From contig NZ_CP043494.1 in the NCBI RefSeq assembly GCF_044360475.1, forward strand, positions 8,990,001 through 9,054,000: 64,000 nt of DNA, given 5' to 3'. The position numbers were made by a program, and so were the translations under genes. The DNA comes from Archangium minus. Its GTDB lineage: Bacteria; Myxococcota; Myxococcia; Myxococcales; Myxococcaceae. Below, piece by piece: positions 18,492 to 28,207 of the stretch. The notes under the pieces were generated by a model. It made no database searches and was not told where the DNA came from. It worked only from the letters and a program-made list of their open reading frames with translations. The number at the start of each line of letters is the position of its first letter. Within the stretch, counting starts at the first letter, position 1.

Positions 18492-20022
18492 CTGAGGATT
18501 GCACACGCTAGGCAGGCGGGGGGGCGGCGGAAAGGAACTGGGCAAGGGAGAAGCCCGCGACGTAGTCGCGCAGCCGTTCGTAGCCGCGCCAGAGGACGAG
18601 CCAGCCCGGAGGGCGCTTCTGCGGGTTGGCCATGTAACCGCCCAGGGCGGCGATGAGCAGCAGGGCCTGACGAAGCGTCAGCGCCCCTTGCAAGGGCATG
18701 CGTGGAGAGAGTTGGGGTGCCATGGCTTGGAGCACTTGCACCTCGGCCGGAGCCAGCACTGCGTCGGCGGGCTCATCCGGGAGGGTACGGCTCAGGGTGC
18801 GCAGGCGCAGCAACTTGACGGAGGTCAGCAGGGTGAGGGCGAGCAGGTTCTCCAGGTGCTCGCGTGCCTCGTGCTGACGCCCCTCCAGTCGGCAGCCCGT
18901 CTTCAGGGCCTTGTGCAATTCCTCAATGCCCCACCTCTTCTGGTAGGCCGTCACTGCGCCCCAGGCCGCCTCCTCACTTTCAATGGGCGCGTTGCTCAGC
19001 AGCAGCCACTCCACGGCTTTCTGTCCCTGTGGCGGCGCCTCTTCGCGCACCAGTACGCCCCACACCCGCACCGGCTGCCCACCCTGGCGCCCGGGGGCAG
19101 CAGCGTGAGGGGGCATAGCGCAGCGACAGCGTGGCGTCGCGTGCCGTGCGCGCCACCCTGTCGGCCCGGGCTGGCTGGGCCGACACGTGCAACGGCCGGC
19201 TGCCCACCACGGGTAACCCTTCCAGGGTGGCCCACAGCTTCCCCCCTTCCCCCTCCACTCGCCTGTCCTGGCCGGCGCGCACCAGCAGCTGAAAGCCCTC
19301 GCCGGTCGCGCGGGAGAGCAACTCGAAAATGTCTCCTTCGGCGTCGATGATGTGCAGCAGCCGCCCTGGCTCTCCCACGCGCTCTTCGGCCTCCACCAGG
19401 GCCCGCCACCACAAGACGCTCTCCTTCTGCTCGAAGGGCCGCTGCTTTCTGCTCTTGGCCTTGCCCCTTTGCGCGGCCGGGCGCTCCCAGGTGCACGCTC
19501 CCAGCACTCCAAAGGCGGCGCCGTCCGTCTGCACCACCAACGCCGTCTGCACGAAGAAGCCCTGACAGACGGGGTTGCCCACCTGTCCTACCCCGCTCAT
19601 GGACAGGTGACTGAGTTCCACCTCGGTCCGGTCGTGCACGCACAGCGCCACTTCTCCCGCCAGCCCTTGTGCCACCGCCTTGCCCACTGTCTGGGCCGCC
19701 GGCTCCAGCAGCCTCTGGAAGCTGACGTCTTCATTCTCCACCATCCGGTAGGCCCCATTCGCTCCGCCCGGCTGGTGCCCAATCGATTGAGGGTGACCCC
19801 AGGCTGCCCCTCCATCAGGTGAAGGGTGTGCAGCAGCCTGTCCCTCAGCCACACCTCGTCCTGGGGACCGAAACTCCCGGCCGGATAGAGAACCTCGTAC
19901 GTCAGATACAATGCGGCAGCGTCCATGGGCTGCCTCCCTATCGGACCCTACCGCTCAAGTCATGCGCCTTCCTGCTTGCCCACCCCTTGCTCCCTCTCTC
20001 CCTCTGCGTGTGCATTCTTCAG
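18492..20022 (-). mobile_element. IS4-family (IS50-like) insertion sequence, 1531 bp
   Basis: Ends are 17-bp imperfect inverted repeats: CTGAGGATTGCACACGC (18492-18508) and, read inward from the right, CTGAAGAATGCACACGC (20006-20022), two mismatches. They begin with CTGA as in IS50/Tn5-like IS4 members. The element is bounded by perfect 9-bp direct repeats CCCAAAGGG (18483-18491 and 20023-20031), the target duplication size of Tn5. It encodes a single transposase on the minus strand whose stop codon overlaps the left repeat. It sits between convergent genes and does not break a coding region. Confidence 0.9.
18508..19926 (-). pseudogene. IS4-family DDE transposase, apparently broken by two frameshifts
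   Basis: Three overlapping pieces make one IS4 transposase: the N-terminus from ATG 19926 (MDAAALYLTYEVLYPAG), a middle part in another frame to about 19120, and a C-terminus ending at 18508 in the first frame again. Shifts lie near 19765-19790 and 19105-19125, both beside C/G runs, and they compensate each other. The catalytic triad is intact in the pieces: Asp in CVHDRTEVELSH, Asp in HIIDAEGDIFELL, and the IS4 signature Y-x2-R-x3-E-x6-K in YQKRWGIEELHKALK. Either this copy is inactive or the two shifts are sequencing errors at homopolymers; sequence alone cannot decide. Confidence 0.85.
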
Positions 20023-20037
20023 CCCAAAGGGAGAGGG
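20023..20037. repeat. Right target duplication and right half of the split palindrome
   Basis: CCCAAAGGG (20023-20031) repeats the nine bases left of the IS exactly, followed by AGAGGG, which completes the palindrome begun at 18477. The DedA gene ends 14 bases further on, so the uninterrupted palindrome probably served as a shared terminator for the convergent genes. Confidence 0.75.
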
Positions 20038-20050
20038 GGCATACACGGAC

Positions 20051-20680
20051 TCAGGGTTTGCTCTCGGGTGCAGGTACGACGCGGGTCGCGGCTCGCACCG
20101 CCCGCTGTTTGATGAAGCGGACGCCGAGCACGATCAGTGCGATCGACACCGCCGCGATGAGCAGCCAACGTAAGCCGCCCTGCACGTCCGCGAGCACCGT
20201 GGGTCCATACCGGTAGCCCAGCCACGTCATTCCCATAGCGGGAATCCACGCCGCCGCCGCGTCCGCCAGGAGGAACCGGCGGTATGGCAGCCCCGTGGCT
20301 CCCGCAAGCAGGAACGCCGGAGCGCGCAGCCCCGGCAGGAAGCGCGCGAAGAACACCGTCACCGCCCCACGTCTCGCGAAGAGCTTCTGGAGGAGCGTCA
20401 TCCGCGCCGGCGTCAGCATCTTCGACAGCTTGGGGTGGGAGAACACCTTCGGCCCCAGCGTCCGCCCAATCCGGTACAACGCGCTGTCCCCCGCCAGGAT
20501 GCCCAGATAGGCGGCGAGCCCCATGAGGGAGAGGCTCGCTCCACTGTGCGCGACCACCAGCCCTCCGGTGATGACGACGAGCTCCTCACTCAGCGGCGCT
20601 CCCACTCCACACAGCACGAGCAGAAGAAATACCGCCGGGTACGAGAAACCCGCGATCCACAATGCGATCTGCGCCTCCAC
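20051..20680 (-). CDS. DedA-family membrane protein
   Basis: About 209 residues if read from the GTG at 20680, which follows AGGAGG by 4 bases; an ATG at 20722 would add 14 polar residues. Four to five hydrophobic segments span the inner membrane. DedA/VTT motifs are visible: GVGAPLSEELVVITGG with the conserved acidic residues near the N-terminus, and FFARFLPGLRAPAFLLAG with the conserved FxRxxPxxR pattern. The family supports membrane homeostasis and several members are undecaprenyl-phosphate or phospholipid translocases; which applies here is unknown. The gene follows the chemosensory operon but is separated by a hairpin terminator. Confidence 0.85.
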   Translation of the reverse strand: MEAQIALWIAGFSYPAVFLLLVLCGVGAPLSEELVVITGGLVVAHSGASLSLMGLAAYLGILAGDSALYRIGRTLGPKVFSHPKLSKMLTPARMTLLQKLFARRGAVTVFFARFLPGLRAPAFLLAGATGLPYRRFLLADAAAAWIPAMGMTWLGYRYGPTVLADVQGGLRWLLIAAVSIALIVLGVRFIKQRAVRAATRVVPAPESKP

Positions 20681-20730
20681 TCCGCCTCCTGCGATCCCCG
20701 CAAGCTGCGCACGCCGAGGCAAGAGGAGAA

Positions 20731-20750
20731 GGGGGGCCTTTCGAGCCCCC
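20731..20750 (-). terminator. Terminator after the chemosensory operon
   Basis: GGGGGGC (20731-20737) pairs with the run GCCCCC (20745-20750) around a short loop. Read on the minus strand the stem lies just after the CheA stop codon and is followed by CTTCTCCTCTT, a pyrimidine-rich but not pure T tract. It likely ends the che transcript before dedA. Confidence 0.55.
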
Positions 20751-20764
20751 GCCCTCTCGCTCGC

Positions 20765-23290
20765 TCAGGCGTTTGTGGGCAGGAGCTGGCGTACCAAATC
20801 CAACAGCTTGCCGCGCTCGACCTCGCGCTTGACGAGGTAACCGTCCGCGCCCGCCTCCAGGCCGGCAGCCCGCTCCTGCGGACTGTCCAGCGAGGTGCAC
20901 AGGATGACGGGAATGTGCGACAGCTTGGGATGCGAGCGGATGCGCCGGGTCAGCCCGATGCCGTCCAGTCGGGGCATCTGCCAGTCACTCACCACCAACT
21001 GGCAGGGCGTGCGCTCCAGGATGCCCAGCGCCTCCTCGCCATCCCCGGCTGTCACCACCGAGTAGCCGGCGATCTCCAACAGCGACTTGATGGCGAAGCG
21101 CGTGGTCAGCGCGTCGTCGCACACGAGGATGTGCGAGCGACGGACCTCGGTGGCGGCGCGCAGCATCACCGGAGCAGCGGCCGCGCGCAGCAGCTCGGGC
21201 GCATTGAGCACCGGCACCACGCTGCCGTCGTCCAGCATGGCGGCCCCGGCCAGGTGCGACACGCTCTGCAGGTGCCGCCCCAGGGAGCGGACGACGATCT
21301 CCTGCTGCCCCACCACCGCGTCGATGGCGAACACCGCGCGCACGCCTCCGAGCGCCAGCACCATCGCCGTCTGCGGCTTGCCCGACTCGAGCGCCAGCGG
21401 CAACCGGGGCTGCCCGATGGCCACCGAGAGGGGGTGGAAGGGGAGCTGCTCGCCATCCACGCTCGCCACCACGTGCCCGGCCACCGTGCCCACGTCCGAC
21501 GGCGCCAGCCGCAGCACGCGCTCCACCGCGTCTGAGGGAATGGCCACCACCGCCGTCCCCGAGCGCACCAGCAGCCCCAGCGCGCCCGCGAGGATCAACG
21601 GCAGGTCGATGGTGAAGCGCGTGCCCTGGCCCTTCTCGAAGGAGATGTCCACCGCGCCCTGCAGCCGCGTGGCCGTGGTCTGCACCACGTCCAGCCCCAC
21701 GCCGCGCCCGGACGTCTCTGTCACCTGCTCGCGAGTGGAGAAGCCCGGCTCGAACACCAGCCGCGCCGCCTGCATGTCGGTGAGCTTGGCGGCCTCCGCC
21801 TCGGCGAGCAGCCCGCGACGCACGGCCGTGGCCTTCACGTTCTCCGGGGACAAGCCCGCGCCGTCGTCCTCCACCACCACCGCCAGGCGTGTGCCCCGGG
21901 GCTCCACTCGCACCGTGAGCGTCCCGCGCGAACTCTTGCCCGCGGCGACACGCTCGGCCGTCGGCTCGATGCCGTGATCCAACGCGTTGCGGACCAGGTG
22001 CAGCAGCGGATCCTTCAGCACGTCCACGATTCGCCGGTCGATGCGCACGTCGCCACCAGCGAGCACCAGGTCCACGTCCTTGCCCAGCCGCGCAGCCAGC
22101 TCGCGCACCGTGCGCTTGAGCGGCTCCAGCATCTGGGAGGCCGGCACCATCCGCAGGTCTCTCAGATCGTCGCGCACCACCTGGGCCACCAGCGCGAGCT
22201 GCTCGCCCTCACGGTGCACGTCCTTGGACAGCTGCAGCAGCCGCTTCTGCACGCCGCGCACCTGCCCCACCCCCGCGCGAAGGGTCTCCAGCGCCCCGCC
22301 TCCACCGCCGGACAGCGCAAGCTGCTGAGCCGCGCGCTCCAGTTGAAGCAGGGCCTGGTTCGTCTGCTCCATCAGCTCGCGGTGCGCCTCCGCGCGGCGC
22401 AGTTGCTGCGCTCGGCCCGCCGCGAGCTGCTCCACCTGCAGCGCCAGCGAGTCGAGCGTCCGCACCGACACGCGCACCGCGCGGTCCATGTCCTGCTGGC
22501 GCCGGCCGGCCGCCGAGCGAGCCGTCACCTCGGGCTCCGCAGGGGGCGCCACGGGCTCGACCGGAGTCTCTTCCGCGAGCGACTCCAGCGCGCCCCGGAG
22601 CTGCACCAGCGCGCCCGCGATATCCGAGGCCGCCACGCTGGCGCCAACCCCCGCCTCCTCCATGCGCGCGAAGCCAGCGCGGATGGAGCTCGCCAGCGAC
22701 TCCACGGCGGTGACGCCCACGGTGCTGGCCGCGGCCTTCAACAGCTCCGCCAGGCCCACCGCCTCCCAGACGGCGCCTGGACGATCCTCCAGGCCCGGCG
22801 AGCACAGCCGGCCCAGCGCCGTCTCCAGCTTCTCCAGCGTCTGCAGACCATCGCGCCGGAAGTGCGACGGCACCTTGGGCTTCGTCTCGGTGACCTGCTC
22901 GAAACCACCCTTCCCGAGTGCGGACAGCAGCGCCCCCAGGCCCTCGATGGTCGGCATGTCGCCGGAGTCCCCGCGGTTGAGCGCGGACTCAATGGCCGAC
23001 AGGCTGCGCAGGGTGCACTCCACCAGGCCCGGAGGCGGCACGTGGCCGGGATCGCAACGCGCCAGCCCGTCCTCGATGGCGTGGACCAGCTGCTCGATGT
23101 CCGACAGGCCCAGGCTGGCCGCGGACCCCTTCAGGCTGTGCACCTCGCGCTTGAGGGCGGTGAGCTGCTCGGACGCCTCATCGGCAGTCCCCTGCTCCAA
23201 CCCCAGCACCGCCGTGCCGATGGTCTGCAGCTGCTCGCGCGTCTCGGCCGCGAAGATGGGCCAGAGGCTGCGCAGAACCCGAGGATCCAT
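20765..23290 (-). CDS. Hybrid CheA histidine kinase with C-terminal receiver (CheA-CheY)
   Basis: 841 residues. An N-terminal Hpt domain carries the phospho-acceptor His51 in REVHSLKGSAASLG; a second helical Hpt-like region without a clear His follows (about 150-250). The CheA core comes next: P3 dimerisation, HATPase with HLVRNALDHGIEP and GRGVGLDVVQ, and a CheW-like P5 domain (about 560-690). A receiver domain occupies 719-841 with phospho-Asp769 in LVVSDWQMP and acidic pair DD725-726. The fused receiver could be a phosphate sink or direct output, as in FrzE. It is the last gene of the six-gene che operon. Confidence 0.92.
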   Translation of the reverse strand: MDPRVLRSLWPIFAAETREQLQTIGTAVLGLEQGTADEASEQLTALKREVHSLKGSAASLGLSDIEQLVHAIEDGLARCDPGHVPPPGLVECTLRSLSAIESALNRGDSGDMPTIEGLGALLSALGKGGFEQVTETKPKVPSHFRRDGLQTLEKLETALGRLCSPGLEDRPGAVWEAVGLAELLKAAASTVGVTAVESLASSIRAGFARMEEAGVGASVAASDIAGALVQLRGALESLAEETPVEPVAPPAEPEVTARSAAGRRQQDMDRAVRVSVRTLDSLALQVEQLAAGRAQQLRRAEAHRELMEQTNQALLQLERAAQQLALSGGGGGALETLRAGVGQVRGVQKRLLQLSKDVHREGEQLALVAQVVRDDLRDLRMVPASQMLEPLKRTVRELAARLGKDVDLVLAGGDVRIDRRIVDVLKDPLLHLVRNALDHGIEPTAERVAAGKSSRGTLTVRVEPRGTRLAVVVEDDGAGLSPENVKATAVRRGLLAEAEAAKLTDMQAARLVFEPGFSTREQVTETSGRGVGLDVVQTTATRLQGAVDISFEKGQGTRFTIDLPLILAGALGLLVRSGTAVVAIPSDAVERVLRLAPSDVGTVAGHVVASVDGEQLPFHPLSVAIGQPRLPLALESGKPQTAMVLALGGVRAVFAIDAVVGQQEIVVRSLGRHLQSVSHLAGAAMLDDGSVVPVLNAPELLRAAAAPVMLRAATEVRRSHILVCDDALTTRFAIKSLLEIAGYSVVTAGDGEEALGILERTPCQLVVSDWQMPRLDGIGLTRRIRSHPKLSHIPVILCTSLDSPQERAAGLEAGADGYLVKREVERGKLLDLVRQLLPTNA

Positions 23291-23302
23291 GCGTCCCTCG
23301 TC

Positions 23303-23881
23303 CTATCCTCGCCCCACCACGGAGGGATCGCTGAGTTGCACGAGGTCGAGCACCATCAGCCGATTCCGGGTGAGGAACGTGAAAGGTCCTGGCGGCGGGT
23401 GGGACAGGTCCGCCCGAGGCAGCTCCTGCCGTCCGTCCACCTCTTCCGCCGCCAGACCGAAGAACTCCTCGGACACCTCCACCACAACGACGCGCGTCAG
23501 GTCCGACATGCCGCCTCCCTCGAGGCCCAGCACCTGGCGCAGATCCAACACCGGCACCACCCGCGAGCGGGACACCAGCGCTCCCAGCACGTACCGCGGC
23601 GCGCCCGGCAGCGGGCACAGCCCCTTGGACTCGAGCACATGATCCACCGCATCAATGGGCACCGCGTAGCGCTCACCTCCCACGCGGAAGGCGAGCACCG
23701 ACATCGTCTCACGGCGCTCCTCGTGGCGCGACTCGGCCAGCGCGCGCGCACGCTCGGCCAGCACCTCGCGGCGGCGCTCCGGGCTGAGCACCTGGGCACC
23801 CTCGAGCACCGCCTGCGCCTCGTCCAGCTTGCGGCGCAGTGCCGTGTAGTCGATTTTCCCGCTCGACGAGTCGCCAGCCAT
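23303..23881 (-). CDS. CheW-like coupling protein
   Basis: 192 residues. After a helical N-terminal extension (about 1-65) the CheW domain starts at VLAFRVGGERYAVPIDAVDHVLE and continues with GAPRYVLGALVSRSRVVPVLDLRQVLGL, the typical beta-barrel pattern. It should link the receptor to the CheA-REC kinase encoded 12 bases downstream. One of two CheW proteins in the operon; the N-terminal extension distinguishes it from a minimal CheW. Start at ATG 23881 follows the CheY stop by 9 bases. Confidence 0.9.
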   Translation of the reverse strand: MAGDSSSGKIDYTALRRKLDEAQAVLEGAQVLSPERRREVLAERARALAESRHEERRETMSVLAFRVGGERYAVPIDAVDHVLESKGLCPLPGAPRYVLGALVSRSRVVPVLDLRQVLGLEGGGMSDLTRVVVVEVSEEFFGLAAEEVDGRQELPRADLSHPPPGPFTFLTRNRLMVLDLVQLSDPSVVGRG

Positions 23882-23890
23882 GACCCCTCG

Positions 23891-24268
23891 TTAGTGCTTG
23901 GTGGCGGGAAGCTTGAGGATGCTGCGCACCTTCTCGCGCAGATCATCCACCGCCACGGGCTTGTTGAGGAACGCGCTCGCACCCACCAGCCGACCGCGCT
24001 GCCGGCTCGCGTCGTCCTTGAGCGACGTCAGCATCACGAAGGGCGTGGCGAAGAGGATGGGATCGGCGCGCACCGCCGCGCACAGCGCGAACCCGTCCAT
24101 CTCCGGCATCTGCACGTCCGAGATGATCAGATCCGGCTTGATCTCCCGGGCGCGCGCCAGGCCCTGCACTCCGTTGCTCGCCTCGAAGAACTCCAGCCCC
24201 CACCCCATCAGGTACACCTGGATGAGGTTGGTGATGGTCTTCGTGTCCTCGACGATCAGAACCTTCAT
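23891..24268 (-). CDS. CheY-like single-domain response regulator
   Basis: 125 residues from the ATG at 24268 (MKVLIVEDTKTI); an ATG three codons upstream is the alternative. It is a lone receiver domain with acidic residues E7/D8, phospho-Asp51 in LIISDVQMPEMDG, the conserved Thr in MLTSLKDD, and Lys in LNKPV. It is the probable diffusible phospho-acceptor of the neighbouring CheA, in competition with the receiver fused to CheA. Placed between the MCP gene and cheW. Confidence 0.9.
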   Translation of the reverse strand: MKVLIVEDTKTITNLIQVYLMGWGLEFFEASNGVQGLARAREIKPDLIISDVQMPEMDGFALCAAVRADPILFATPFVMLTSLKDDASRQRGRLVGASAFLNKPVAVDDLREKVRSILKLPATKH

Positions 24269-24299
24269 ACGGCCCATTCCTCCACGAACACGCCCCCGG

Positions 24300-25950
<1,651 letters not shown>

Positions 25951-25961
<11 letters not shown>

Positions 25962-27405
25962 CCGACTTTCCCATCTTCACTCCCGGCACGAGCGCACTCC
26001 GCAGACCGCCCACCGTCATCGTCTCCACACCGCGCAGCACGTGCTCGTCGTCCAAACCTTCCAGCGCCCGAAGTGCGTTGCGCCGAGCTCGCTCCGCCTC
26101 CTCAGGCTGGCCCAGCCGGCCATACAGCGCCACGAGCATGGCATGACCAATGGCCAATTGAGGCTCCAGATAGAGCGCCTTACGCACCGCGGCCACGGCT
26201 CCCTGCACGTCCCCCCGCCCTTCGGACACCATGGCGAGGAGCAGGTAGGCCTCAGGCGACAGCTCGCGCGCGGCCAGGCGAGCGAGCTCCTCAGCCAGGT
26301 CGAACTGCCCAGCTCGAGCCGCGGATCGCGCCTGTTCCACCATGTCGGGCACCGAGGGCCCAGTGGGCGAAGGGGTAGACGCAGGAAGGGGCGAGGCCTG
26401 GGCTGCCCGGACGGACGGCGTCTCCGGCGGGGCGATGGACTGTGGAGCCGGCGTGCTCGAGGGCGCCGAAGCGGACGTCGCTGGCAGCTCTCTGGCGGGA
26501 GACTGCACCCTGCGCAGCGGGCTCGGTGCCCGAGCGACGGCCCGAATGGGCCCGGCACGAGACGTCCGCACGGAGACGCGCTCAGGGACCCTCTCTCCGG
26601 GGAGTGGCTTCCGCAACACGGGGAGCCCCTCCACCTCCCGCTCCTCCAGCCCCATGCCCTTGGCGAAAGGCAGCTCCGCGGGCGCGAGGAAGAGCCACCC
26701 CCCCGGCGCGAGCGCCAGGACGAGCCGCTCCATCACCCCGGGGATGACCTCGGGCGGGAAGTAGATGAGGACGTTCCGGCAGAAGACAGCCTGCGCGCCG
26801 GACACAGGCGGCGGGTCCGTCACCAGGTTATGGCGCCGGAACTCCACCCGGGCGCGCACCTCAGGAGGAACGGTGACGGACTCCGGCTTGAGGGTGAGGA
26901 AACGCCGCTCCAGCTCCGGCTCCATGCGCCGCACGGACCAGGGGGAGTACGTGGTCAACCGTGCCTTCTCCAGGGCGCGACCCGACACGTCCGTGCCCAC
27001 CACTCGGATGTAGTCGGGGGCGACGCCGGCTGCCAGCAGAGACATGGCGATGCTGTAGGGCTCTTCCCCACTCGCACAACCCGCACTCCACACCAGGAAG
27101 GGCCCGAAGCGGGTGGAGGCCAGGCGCCCCAGCTCGCGCAGCTGCTCCGGATGACGGAAGAAGTACGTCTCGCCGATGACGGCGTAGCCGATGAAGGACT
27201 CGACGGCGGCGGTGTCGCGTGCCAGCAACCGCTGGAGGAATTCGGGGGTGGGCACCCCCTGGGATTCAGCCGCGCGCGAGAGGGCGGTGCCCAGGGAGCG
27301 GCGCACGCTGGGCGCCAGCACCATGCCGCACGCGGCACGCAGGACGGATTCCAACCCGCCCAGCGTCGCCTCGTCGAGGCGCTCCACGCGCACCCGCTCC
27401 TTCAC
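25951..27405 (-). CDS. CheR-type methyltransferase with C-terminal TPR region
   Basis: 484 residues from a GTG at 27405 that forms a GTGA overlap with the cheW stop codon, with a GGAGG site upstream; longer starts would run through cheW. The N-terminal CheR helical domain is followed by a SAM-binding domain (FLVWSAGCASGEEPYSIAMSLL) and AVFCRNVLIYF. A Pro/Ser/Ala-rich linker (about 295-365) leads to TPR-like helices (about 366-470: FDLAEELARLAARELSPEAYLLLAMVSEGRGDVQGA). It methylates glutamates of the MCP encoded next. TPR-bearing CheR proteins such as FrzF are typical of Myxococcus. No CheB partner is found in the cluster. Confidence 0.9.
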
Positions 27406-27965
27406 GCCCCCTCCGGAACGGACAGGATGGCCGAGGCCTTGATCAGAGGACGGATGCCCTCGGGGGTGCGGCACAAGCCCGCCATCAACCCCGTCCGGTC
27501 CCAGGGGTTGGAGTCGTCGCCCGAAATGGAGCCCTCCACCAGCACCGGGGACTCGACGAGATCTCTCACCCGATCTACCAGCACCGCCACGGTGCGTGCG
27601 CCCCCACAGATGACCAGGTGTGCGTCCAGGTCCGGCTCCCGCTGCACCCCCAGCATCGCGGACAAATCCACCACCACCGCGGGTGTACCCCGGTAGAGCA
27701 TGGTGCCCCGCACATGGGGGAGCGCAGCCGGTAGCGGCTCAATGGCCACCAGCCGGACCACCTCCATCACCGCCTCCACGGGCAACAGGGCGGTGGAGCC
27801 GGCCACCTCCACCGTGAGGTAGAGACCGGGCAGTCGCTGATCCACGCCGAGCGTGGCCAGTTCCCGACGTAGCCGGACGATCTCCTCTTCCAGCAACGCC
27901 AGGCGTTTCTGTACTGACGCGCGCTTCGCCTGGGCTTCAGCCGTCATCGAAGGGGAATCGACCAT
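27402..27965 (-). CDS. CheW-like protein, first gene of the che operon
   Basis: About 187 residues from the ATG at 27965; several in-frame ATGs up to 28064 make the start uncertain. An N-terminal coiled coil (about 10-42, KRLALLEEEIVRLRRELATLG) precedes a CheW fold (GLYLTVEVAGSTALLPVEAVMEVVRLV...VRGTMLYRGTPAVVVDLSAMLG). The coiled coil is unusual for a plain CheW and could set spacing in the signalling array. The stop overlaps the cheR GTG, giving tight coupling. Transcription starts in the gap shared with the divergent Ser/Thr kinase gene. Confidence 0.82.
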   Translation of the reverse strand: MVDSPSMTAEAQAKRASVQKRLALLEEEIVRLRRELATLGVDQRLPGLYLTVEVAGSTALLPVEAVMEVVRLVAIEPLPAALPHVRGTMLYRGTPAVVVDLSAMLGVQREPDLDAHLVICGGARTVAVLVDRVRDLVESPVLVEGSISGDDSNPWDRTGLMAGLCRTPEGIRPLIKASAILSVPEGA

Positions 27966-28207
27966 CGCGAGCCCGCTAGAACACATGCGCGGGAGCATTG
28001 GACGGTAGTCCGACATTGCGGGACCCGTCAATGCGGGCGGCACATCCGGCTGCTCCCCCAGCACGCAGTGGAGTTGGGCGGACAGACGGCGGACAGGTGC
28101 CGGGCAGGCGCCGATCTCCCAAGTCGCGTGTTTCCGGGAGATGTGGTTTCATGGGACCCCGTGCGGATGGTTCCCACCCAGGCATTGACCGGGGGAGCAG
28201 AATAGAC

